Source of the DNA: Symbiodinium natans
Taxonomy: Eukaryota; Sar; Dinophyceae; Suessiales; Symbiodiniaceae
Assembly (NCBI GenBank): GCA_905221605.1
Contig: CAJNDS010002383.1
Coordinates: 438,091 to 456,142 of the forward strand
Direction: 5' to 3'
Length of the DNA stretch: 18,052 nucleotides
The notes beneath the pieces were generated by a model. The model saw only the letters and a program-made list of their open reading frames with translations. It was not told the origin of the DNA and ran no database searches. Position numbers and translations under genes: made by a program. This document shows positions 11,331-17,485 of the stretch, in pieces. The stretch's first letter is position 1; every line of letters begins with the position of its first letter.

Positions 11331-14300
11331 ATTGTTGTTGTTACTACTACTATGCTTAGTCCCAACGGTAGCCTGGGCCTTCTTCAAAAACGATCAAGAG
11401 GGTGTGCCAAGGGTTGGTCTTGTGGACATGCTGACTGATTTCTTATCTTCGGGCAACGCTAGGGGAAGACCGGCAGGGTTTAGGGTTTAGGGTTTAGGGT
11501 TTAGGGTTTAGGGTTTAGGGTTTAGGGTTTAGGGTTTAGGGTTTAGGGTTTAGGGTTTAGGGTTTCGGGTTGAAAGTTCAGTGTGGGTTCAGGGTTTTCG
11601 GACGGCACGGAGGTGAACCTGCTGGATGATCACCTCGTGGATGTGCTGCTGGACAGTGCGGCTGGCGGCTGGAACACAGTGGAGCGCGAGGCATCCTGTA
11701 CTGAGGATGTGGGCGTTCCTTCCCGTTAGGGTTTAGGGTTTAGGGTTTAGGGTTTAGGGTTTAGGGTTTCGGGTTTTCTTTTTTTTGGGTAATACAGCAA
11801 ACTGCAACCCGTCACGCTCAACCCCTGGAAGTAGTACCGGGAAACCCTTCTCCAATGAAATCGTTGAATTCTGCCTGTCTGCAAAATCAAGGCGATGTTG
11901 TACCCGGCTCAAACGTTCAGTACATCATCGCTAGCCGGAACACGAATATTCAAAAACGACTGAGAACCCACAAGGTTTAGCAAAAGTTTCACCTGTTTTC
12001 AACAGGCCTTATGTAAATTTAGCAGAAAGCTAAAGTCAAGTCTGGGAGACCATCCTGGGTAAACTCATGTTCCGCTCGAATTGATCTGTTGGATAATGTT
12101 TTTTGCACCGCGAGTTAGGCACTTCCCCAGTTCAGTTTTCTGTAACTTTGGCCGACGTCTTGCTAGCAAGTAAATGCAACAGCAGCAGTATGTTACCAGA
12201 TTCAAGTTCAGTTCCAGCCACTCTCACGCGTCATGCCGGATTGCCGCATTGCTCGTCAATGCTGCTTTAGTTGCTTTAGGTGGTCCATGTGAAAATCAGC
12301 CAGGAACTTTGCTGGGATTGAACAAAACGAATCTCGAAGATCATGGATGGTTCACGCGTTAAGCGCGAAGTGCTTGTTACAGAATCCACGCGCCTGTTCA
12401 ACTTTCGAGAGTCTTGTTCTTGGTGGTCGACCAAGGGCTTCGCTCCACCCAGCTCCGCTCCTGCTCAAACGTGTTATGCTTTCTCGTTCTGGGGGCGAAA
12501 GTCAAGGTCTCAAGGTCAGCTCTCGGAACTTGGCAGCCACAGGTTTATGAAGCACCGGAGGAGCCCAAGCGGCCAAGATGACCTCAAGGATATTCATTTG
12601 GGCTTGTGTCGAGAGTTTGACAGTCGTAACAAATAGTTTTCATACGATGGGCTCCGTTTTGGGGTCGACCTTGCAGTGCGCATAACCGTTTGCGTACACT
12701 TCAGCGCTCACCAACAGGCCGAACAACAGAGGAGTTTCTTGAGCATGAAAGTGTCACCGGGCACCCTAAAACTCGGAAGTTTGACATCTACAGACATGCT
12801 AACCCTCAAACTACGTTGTCTGCTACATGAGCGTCCAAGCCGCTACCATGCTTAAACCCATATTCCAAACCACAAAAGAAAGCCAGAAGGTAACTACGAG
12901 TGAGCGTGGCTTGCGCCAGGGTATCAGTATCCGCCACCCCGCCAAGTTCATCCTCGTTGGGAGTGGTCGGCCCTGCGCAGCATTATCCTTGCCTCAAGAG
13001 TTCTGAAGCGGGCGTGTTTTCGAATATTAGGGGCCCTACTGGAGATTCCTGGTAGGGATGCTGCTTCGGAGAGGAGCTTGTGTGGATCATGCCTAAGTGG
13101 CTTGCGGCGGTTGTCAACGCTGCGCCTCGTCCATCCTGAAAGAGCAACAAAGCTTTAGGGCATCATGGTGCGTTTGCCCCAAGCATAGCTGCCCTGTGGC
13201 CTGGACCCGCAAAGACTCTGCAGCAACAAATCCCGGAACCAGGAGCTAGGTATCGGTTTGGGGACTGTTCAAGTTGAAATCGACACCTAGAGAGGCACAC
13301 CCTAAACCCTTTACCCTAAACCCTAAAAAATGCTTCAGAAGGAGTTGCAGGGTTCGAAGCCTCCCCTGGCCAGGCAACCCCGAGGAAGGTGAGCTCCGAC
13401 CGCAACTGCTGCCTGGATCTGCTGAGAGGATTAGGGTTGGTTTAGGGGGTTTAGGGTGTAGGGTTTAGGGTTTAGGGTTTGCGGGTGTACCTAACAGGAA
13501 ACCCTGCGGTAAAGACCCGGACAGCTGGGCACTCCGGATTCCCAGCGCAGCGAAACCAACTGCGCTTGCCCTCCACGTACGACATTGGTTGAAATTGTAG
13601 GTGGCCCACGGACATGACTGTAAGGGTCTAGGGTTTAGGGTTTAAGGAGAAATTAGGGTGAAAGGTTTCGGGGTTAGGGGTAGATGTTGAGGCTTCAGGG
13701 ACGACGGTTCAAGGCTTGCTGAAGATCAGGTTGAAAGCCCAGGTTCAAAAAGCATCTTTGCGCCGCATTGCATGAAGACCTCAAAACAAACTCTGGCCGA
13801 CATGGGGGTTTTCGAAAATATGGGATCCCCAAAATAGGCCCCACTAGGAACCCCCAATTTCGGAAACCACCACATGCACATTGCCCAGATGAAGCCCCAA
13901 GCAACTGAGGCTTGACCGCTTCGGCATGCACGCGCTGATCCGGCCAGGGCCCTGGCGTTTAGTGTTTAGGGTTTAGGGTTCAGCATCTCATGTACTTGCG
14001 AAAACCACGAAAGAAACGGAGACTGAGAGTAAAAAAATCAACACAAATACAGAAATGCATGCACAAGAAGCTAAGAAGTACTGCGTTTGCATGAGACAGG
14101 TCGAGCCGAGTTTGGGATTCGACCTCCTCATCCCCTCACACTAGCACCATCCAAAATCCAAGCCCTGCCAGTCTCACTGGGTTTTGCGCATATTGAGGGC
14201 CGGACTATGTGACAACATGCTTTTCTTCTCCATCGAAAGAGAGGAAGACAACAAGAAGACTAGGTGACAACAAAGAAGAGTGACAGACGTTTAAAACACT

Positions 14301-17300
14301 TAAAGGTTCAAGAAGGTTTAGGATGCTAGCTCCGATAAAGAAAAACTCTCATCGAATTCTTTTCCGCACGGAAGGAGTCCAAGCCACCCCCCTCTTCCTC
14401 GGACTGTTTGAATCTTCCCCGCAACCCCTCGCGCATGTTTTGGGTTGTACACGCCAATGAAGAGGAGATACGTTCCCCCTTCTTCCCCGGATAAAAGAGT
14501 ATCACACGCCTGGACCATTCTAATTGTGTACGCAAATGTTTGGGAGCGTATGCCAAGCATGGCGGCGTGAGTGTGGCAAGCATCCAGTATACGGAAGAAG
14601 AGCGTGAAGATTTGGGAAAGGTAATAGGGTTTAGGGTCTAGGGTCTGGGGTCTAGGGTTTAGGGTTCAGGGTTCAGGGTTGAGGGTTTAGGGTTTAGGGG
14701 GTATAAACAGGCGGCGGCTTTGGAAGCAATACGACTCATAAAGACGGCACGAAACGCGCCCTGTAGGATTACCTCCGTAAGATCGACGAAAAGTCCAAAC
14801 ATGGCATGTGCAGACAAGGACGGAGAGAGATCCCGAGCTGCGCGTGAAGATTGTGGTCCCTGAGCTGCATCAGTCGGGATTTCATGACATAGCGAACCTG
14901 GATTCTTCCTGGCCGGGCAACTCTTTGAAAGACGTATCCCGCTCTGCAGGTGTTGAGGATGCAAAGCATGCTTTTGCTATGCTACGTGCTTCAATGCTTC
15001 AGAACACGTACGGTGCATGGGCGTCAAAAGACTTCGTCAGACAATAAGATAAGTCGCTACGCTTCCAGAGCAACACAGACCTGCAACCGCCTGTACAAAG
15101 CCCGGAAACCATCAATGTCTGTCGGCCCTCTCTCAAAGCACATGACTGCGCTTTCGGTTGGTTTAAGGACTCAGGTTGAGGACTTGAGGATGTTTCGATT
15201 CTGGGCTACGGACCGTAAATCTACAAGCGCACTTTGAAGACTTGGGATGCGGGGCTTCTCCGCCAGAATCATACTGCAAGGAAAGCACCCGCGAGTTTGC
15301 TGACGACCCCGTGGCCTGATCCTCATGCTCGCGAACTTGAAAAGACTCCAAGTGCGTGTCTTGTGGAAAGAATGAGACCATGCCGGTCTGAGTGCCCCCC
15401 CCCCCCCCCCCCCCCCCGCCCCCACTTCCCCCCTCTCCCCCCCACTCCCCCCACCTCCCCCACCCCCCGCCCCAAACCTCCCCGCACCTTCCCATCCTCG
15501 CCCAGGGCTTCAGAGAGCAGTATGTGGGCGACAACAGCGAGTTTGCAACCTCCATCCTGGAGGCATTAGGGTTTAGGGTTTAGGATTTAGGGATTCTTCG
15601 CAAAGCTTTTTTTCAGGGCAAAGATTCTCCTGGTGTCAATCGAACTGAGAGACCAAAATCACACCAACTTGAACTTAAGCAGCACATGTATTCATATCAT
15701 TCGCATTTGTCTGCAACCGGCTCGTCAACAAAGTAGGGCCTTTGCGACTGCAACCTTTGCGTCTCGCCAGGCACAGACGCGCCTGAAAGAGGCTTGGGGA
15801 AGTGATGTTTTTGTTGTGCATGAATTGCCAGCCCTTGCAACTGACGTCATTGCAAGCCGGTTGGTGCGGCTGGAGTTAGGGTTTAGGTGTAGGGTTTAGG
15901 GTTTAGGGTTTAGGGTTTAGGGTTTAGGGTTTAGGGTTTAGGGTTTAGGGTTTAGGGTTTAGGGTTTAGGGTTTAGGGTTTAGGGTTTTTAGTTCCCCTT
16001 CAGAACTTTGACTCAGTCATCTCATCACAACCTGGGCCCCAAAAAGCTGCATTCTTGCATGATCGTTGATTCTACAACCGCCCTAAGCCCAGTCTGTGGC
16101 AGGTGAAGACGCCTCCGGAACTTGCCCGCAAGATTTCGGAGGCGGGAGTCGATAAAGCTTGCTGCTTTCGCGCTTTCTCCTAAGAGAAGCTGATCTTGGC
16201 GGATGTCTGAGAGGTCTGCAGTGAGCTCAACATCGACGGACTCCGAGGTGATATCGCGGCCCAGCTGCAAAAGCTCCGAGCCCTCGAAACCCCCCCTCAA
16301 AAGCATCCCAAGACCATCCCAAACTTGCCGGCGAGGTCACCAACCGCGCAGCCCGGGCCTATTGCGCCTTCGACGGACGAACGGAGGTGACCTCCGACGA
16401 CGTGGGCAAGGTGGATTCCGGGGAGAGGTTGGGGGGAGCTTCGGGTTCCTGGATGGGAGTTTTTGGGAGTTTGAGAACCATCATCTTCTTCAGCCATACT
16501 GGTAGCAATAAAGGGGGACTCCCCTTACGATGGCCCAGATTCAAGTGGGAGGGAAAGGCCAAAGACTGTGCCACAGGAAGGGTGAGTGTTGGATCCTACC
16601 GCCAGAATCTCCAGAATTTGCCCCCAAATCTAAGGAGTCTTCCTGGTACATGCCCTTCAAGTTAGTAGCCAGCCAATGCCAGACCAAATAATTGTTTGAG
16701 GCATCTTGGTACGCCAGAACTGAAATCTTTAGAGCTCTAAGGGTGGAGGAGGAGGAGAAAGGAAAGCAACCACATCCATGTCTTCAGCTCCACGCCACAA
16801 GCGTCATGGCACTCCTTGGTGCCAGATTCGAGCGGAGGAGCCAGCTGAGTGCAGCTGAGCAACAAGGGAAAGGGATAGAGGTAAAGATGGCATGAGTATC
16901 CTAGCGAAACCCGCAAACGAAGGAAACAGGAAGCGCAGCCGAGAGACAATGACGCGGGATGGAGTGCACACGAGTGGAAGAGTCATGGCACAACAAGTAA
17001 AGGCAGCAAGCTGGCGTGTGACAAGATAAATAGAACAAGCTCGGACACACCATGGACAAGGCAAAAACCATCGCGGAACAACGGAACAGACAGGGCCGGG
17101 CAGCCACCACAGTTGACCAAGAACCAGCAGTGATGTCACTTTCGGGAAGGAAACCGGGCGCTTCACGGAAAGGGTACCCTGGCACGTAGAAAGTGCCGCT
17201 GGGGGATGCCCGAGCTGGAGTTGCCCCAAGCAGGCCCTGGCTTTTTTACCGGGTGTCCCTCGCAGGTCATCACACTGTGTCTGCGTCACCGACTTCGCAA

Positions 17301-17485
17301 GGCCAGATTCCCCCCCGCCCAAATCCGCAAAGCGCGGCAGTTTTCGCAAGGTTCCCGACATGCCTTCAGCCCCTGGGGCCAACTCTGTTTGGGCTGGGCC
17401 TGATTCTGAGAGTTCTCAGGATGTGCTGGATACCATGGACGGCGGTGACAAGGTGGAGAAGGCCGGTACCGTTACGGCTTTTTAG
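5855..17485 (+). CDS. chlI: Magnesium chelatase AAA+ ATPase subunit I (ChlI), 23-exon model
   Basis: ChlI forms ATP-hydrolysing rings that act with ChlD and the porphyrin-binding ChlH to insert Mg2+ into protoporphyrin IX, the first committed chlorophyll step, in the plastid. Exons of this model: 5855-5988, 6322-6355, 7164-7205, 7575-7632, 8283-8350, 8576-8611, 8882-8925, 9626-9663, 10084-10127, 10454-10510, 11613-11690, 12920-12965, 13374-13407, 13910-13942, 14819-14855, 15281-15310, 15506-15562, 15771-15791, 16103-16141, 16214-16255, 16336-16410, 17266-17301, 17420-17485. They sum to 1,149 nt (382 codons plus stop), in frame throughout. In order: [12 protein letters not shown], Walker [40 protein letters not shown], Walker B ILYVDE, sensor-1 region [15 protein letters not shown], arginine-finger region LDRFGMHA, sensor-2 region DGLRGDI/TNRAARA and CLRHRLRK. 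All expected family blocks are present in order. Of 22 introns, 16 start GC, 5 start GT and one is unresolved. Least certain: the N-terminus, the exon 5/6 junction and the last residues. Confidence 0.93.
6322..6355 (+). CDS. chlI: chlI exon 2 (34 nt): [12 protein letters not shown]
   Basis: Acceptor AG|G at 6320-6321, donor CAG|GC at 6356. It encodes the start of the AAA+ core; the first Arg codon is completed from exon 1. The family usually has one further acidic residue before EMKL, so this junction is one residue short or that residue is truly absent. Confidence 0.85.
7062..7152. repeat. CCCTAAA array (about 13 units) in chlI intron 2
   Basis: A perfect telomere-type array in C-rich orientation, ending 11 nt before the exon 3 acceptor. 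In this orientation it contains no AG, so it offers no cryptic acceptor, but it has repeated CTAAA words resembling branch-site sequence. Confidence 0.95.
7164..7205 (+). CDS. chlI: chlI exon 3 (42 nt): [14 protein letters not shown]
   Basis: Acceptor AAG|G, donor AAG|GC at 7206. It matches the ChlI block EMKLxLLLNVIDPK that precedes the Walker A loop. A Ser stands where plant CHLI1 has a redox-active Cys (KLCLLL). Confidence 0.92.
7575..7632 (+). CDS. chlI: chlI exon 4 (58 nt): Walker A
   Basis: Encodes [19 protein letters not shown] plus the first base of the next codon. GDRGTGKT is the Walker A (P-loop) motif; the Lys and Thr bind ATP phosphates and Mg2+. Acceptor GCAG|A, one of only two acceptors not followed by G. 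Donor G|GC at 7633. Confidence 0.95.
8283..8350 (+). CDS. chlI: chlI exon 5 (about 68 nt): [23 protein letters not shown]
   Basis: Acceptor CAG|C. The block LVDLLPEI...DPYNS is characteristic of ChlI. The 3' end is unclear: a GA donor after the second GAG (8350) fits the family length, while later GT donors at 8355 and 8369 fit length or phase less well. Confidence 0.85.
8576..8611 (+). CDS. chlI: chlI exon 6 (30-36 nt): [12 protein letters not shown]
   Basis: Corresponds to the ELMGxEVRERV block. The acceptor is AG|G at 8574-8575 or at 8580-8581 (start 8582); both keep frame. Donor AAG|GC at 8612. Confidence 0.75.
8882..8925 (+). CDS. chlI: chlI exon 7 (44 nt): [14 protein letters not shown] plus split Met codon
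   Basis: Acceptor GAG|G and donor AT|GC at 8926, which splits the Met codon AT|G. It matches the AGEELPVV-xKKVxM block before [11 protein letters not shown]. Confidence 0.82.
8951..8972. repeat. GGTT microsatellite in chlI intron 7
   Basis: Five or more GGTT units, the last altered to GGCT, starting about 25 nt after the exon 7 donor. Confidence 0.85.
9626..9663 (+). CDS. chlI: chlI exon 8 (38 nt): [12 protein letters not shown] plus split Cys codon
   Basis: Acceptor CAG|G completes Met from exon 7. [11 protein letters not shown] is a signature ChlI block. Donor T|GC at 9664 splits the Cys codon T|GT, which exon 9 completes. Confidence 0.93.
9796..9935. repeat. TTTAGGG array (about 20 units) in chlI intron 8
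   Basis: A perfect G-rich array, the longest in the window, in the middle of the intron (about 130 nt after the donor and 150 nt before the acceptor). Confidence 0.97.
10084..10127 (+). CDS. chlI: chlI exon 9 (44 nt): [14 protein letters not shown]
   Basis: Acceptor GAG|G; the first two bases complete Cys. It matches [14 protein letters not shown] of the family. Donor AAG|GT at 10128, one of five GT donors. Confidence 0.92.
10381..10437. repeat. Imperfect CCCTAAA array in chlI intron 9
   Basis: About eight units with point changes (CCTTAAA, GCCCTAA), in C-rich orientation, ending 16 nt before the exon 10 acceptor. Confidence 0.93.
10454..10510 (+). CDS. chlI: chlI exon 10 (57 nt): [19 protein letters not shown], Walker B
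   Basis: Encodes 19 residues including the Walker B segment ILYVDE, whose Asp-Glu coordinates Mg2+ and activates water. Acceptor CAG|G, donor GAG|GC at 10511. Confidence 0.95.
10516..11352. repeat. Approximately 835-nt TTATTG/TTATGATTG microsatellite in chlI intron 10
   Basis: A compound, ordered array: irregular TTATTATTG-like units, then TTATGATTG 9-mers (about 10741-10854 and 10871-11004, separated by a short break), TTATTATTG 9-mers (about 11008-11155), mixed units, TTGTCA hexamers (about 11262-11303) and TTG triplets to about 11340. All frames lack stops, so both strands show long low-complexity ORFs (Ile/Val/Met, Asn/His or Thr/Ile) that are artefacts. Confidence 0.96.
11477..11569. 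repeat. TTTAGGG array (about 13 units) in chlI intron 10
   Basis: Nearly perfect, G-rich orientation, ending in a TTTCGGG variant 43 nt before the exon 11 acceptor. Confidence 0.96.
11613..11690 (+). CDS. chlI: chlI exon 11 (78 nt): [20 protein letters not shown]...VERE
   Basis: Encodes 26 residues directly following Walker B, nearly identical to the family block [26 protein letters not shown]. Acceptor GAG|G, donor GAG|GC at 11691. The longest exon of the conserved core. Confidence 0.96.
11726..11775. repeat. TTTAGGG array in chlI intron 11
   Basis: About seven units, G-rich orientation, starting about 36 nt after the exon 11 donor and ending in TTTCGGG. Confidence 0.95.
12920..12965 (+). 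CDS. chlI: chlI exon 12 (46 nt): [15 protein letters not shown], sensor-1 strand
   Basis: Matches [16 protein letters not shown] of the family. Acceptor CAG|G, donor G|GT at 12966 splitting a Gly codon completed by exon 13. Confidence 0.94.
13300..13327. repeat. Short CCCTAAA array in chlI intron 12
   Basis: About four imperfect units in C-rich orientation, ending 46 nt before the exon 13 acceptor. Confidence 0.88.
13374..13407 (+). CDS. chlI: chlI exon 13 (34 nt): (G)[10 protein letters not shown]
   Basis: Acceptor CAG|G, donor CT|GC at 13408. With exon 14 it gives [16 protein letters not shown] exactly as in the family; using the next GC three bases later would add an extra Leu. Confidence 0.93.
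13431..13481. repeat. Imperfect TTTAGGG array in chlI intron 13
   Basis: Starts about 23 nt after the exon 13 donor; variant units first, then perfect ones. Confidence 0.9.
13627..13677. repeat. Degenerate TTTAGGG-like stretch in chlI intron 13
   Basis: A few intact units followed by scattered variants such as TTAAGGA and TTTCGGG. It looks like a decayed array. Confidence 0.7.
13910..13942 (+). CDS. chlI: chlI exon 14 (33 nt): (L)[10 protein letters not shown], arginine-finger region
   Basis: Acceptor GAG|G, donor CG|GC at 13943 splitting an Arg codon. LDRFGMHA carries the Asp-Arg pair that contacts the ATP of the neighbouring subunit in BchI/ChlI rings. Confidence 0.9.
13958..13981. repeat. 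Short TTTAGGG array in chlI intron 14
   Basis: About three units starting 15 nt after the exon 14 donor. Confidence 0.85.
14625..14701. repeat. Degenerate TTTAGGG array in chlI intron 14
   Basis: About eleven units, many changed to TCTAGGG, TCTGGGG, TTCAGGG or TTGAGGG. It is more diverged than the arrays at 9796 or 15876, so probably older. Confidence 0.92.
14819..14855 (+). CDS. chlI: chlI exon 15 (37 nt): [12 protein letters not shown]
   Basis: Acceptor AAG|G completes Arg. Matches the (G)TVRDAELRVKIV block with no residue gained or lost against the family spacing. Donor GTG|GT at 14856. Confidence 0.9.
15281..15310 (+). CDS. chlI: chlI exon 16 (30 nt): [10 protein letters not shown]
   Basis: Acceptor AAG|G, donor CCC|GT at 15311. 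It fits the EERARFDxxP block in position and length; sequence similarity is modest. Confidence 0.75.
15395..15480. repeat. C23 run and C-rich tract before the exon 17 acceptor
   Basis: A run of 23 C followed by about 60 nt of nearly pure C with T and A, ending 25 nt before the acceptor. It acts positionally as an extreme polypyrimidine tract of intron 16. Confidence 0.9.
15506..15562 (+). CDS. chlI: chlI exon 17 (57 nt): [19 protein letters not shown]
   Basis: Acceptor CAG|G, donor GAG|GC at 15563. Matches the FRDxYxxxQxEL...I block after the ERARFDxxP segment. Confidence 0.85.
15566..15593. repeat. Short TTTAGGG array 3 nt after the exon 17 donor
   Basis: About four units, one altered to ATTTAGG. 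The array begins almost immediately at the 5' end of intron 17. Confidence 0.88.
15771..15791 (+). CDS. chlI: chlI exon 18 (21-nt microexon): AQTRLKE
   Basis: Acceptor CAG|G, donor GAG|GC at 15792. Seven codons fit the AARERL-like helix between exons 17 and 19. Assigned from position, phase and splice sites more than from similarity. Confidence 0.7.
15876..15986. repeat. TTTAGGG array (about 16 units) in chlI intron 18
   Basis: G-rich, nearly perfect after two variant units at the 5' end; it sits in the middle of a 311-nt intron. Confidence 0.96.
16103..16141 (+). CDS. chlI: chlI exon 19 (39 nt): [13 protein letters not shown]
   Basis: Acceptor CAG|G, donor GAG|GC at 16142. Corresponds to the VxxDxxLRxKIS block before VCSELN. 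Confidence 0.85.
16214..16255 (+). CDS. chlI: chlI exon 20 (42 nt): [14 protein letters not shown], sensor-2 region
   Basis: Near-identical to VCxELNVDGLRGDI of the family; the Arg of GLRGD lies in the sensor-2 helix. Acceptor GAG|G, donor ATC|GC at 16256. The flanking introns are the shortest in the gene (72 and 80 nt). Confidence 0.95.
16336..16410 (+). CDS. chlI: chlI exon 21 (75 nt): [20 protein letters not shown]...
   Basis: Encodes 25 residues ending TSDDVGK, matching [23 protein letters not shown]. Acceptor GAG|G, donor AAG|GT at 16411. Confidence 0.95.
17266..17301 (+). CDS. chlI: chlI exon 22 (36 nt): [12 protein letters not shown]
   Basis: Matches the C-terminal block (V/P)[10 protein letters not shown]. 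Acceptor CAG|G, donor AAG|GC at 17302. Confidence 0.94.
17420..17485 (+). CDS. chlI: chlI exon 23 (terminal): [21 protein letters not shown]-stop
   Basis: Acceptor [18 protein letters not shown] matches the C-terminal DPLExxDxGxxVEK block. Reading on gives AGTVTAF and TAG at 17483-17485, a plausible short tail. Alternatives: a donor after AAG (GC at 17462), or GT at 17466 joined to a putative exon at 17842-17870. Confidence 0.8.
   Translation, partial: DVLDTMDGGDKVEKAGTVTAF

Noticed and set aside
10473-11438. 321-codon + strand ORF and the 255- and 173-codon - strand ORFs over it
   Set aside because: They are translations of a stop-free microsatellite. Only the first 13 codons or so overlap real coding sequence (exon 10), and in a different frame.
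11691-12919. A nested gene in chlI intron 11 (ORFs at 12174-12636)
   Set aside because: Short frames, no domain or signal peptide, and nothing beyond chance for a 1.2-kb intron.
13943-14818. A missing microexon for the usual QVGT-like residues between LDRFGMHA and DPELRVKIV
   Set aside because: Exon 14 read to CG|GC plus exon 15 from AAG|G already gives the full family spacing, so no extra exon is needed.
15163-15569. Pro-rich and Gly-rich ORFs around the C tract
   Set aside because: They arise from poly-C/poly-G runs inside intron 16. The true coding part is exon 17 in its own frame.
16804-17382. 192-codon - strand ORF
   Set aside because: It overlaps exon 22 antisense and shows no recognisable domain; the rest lies in intron 21.
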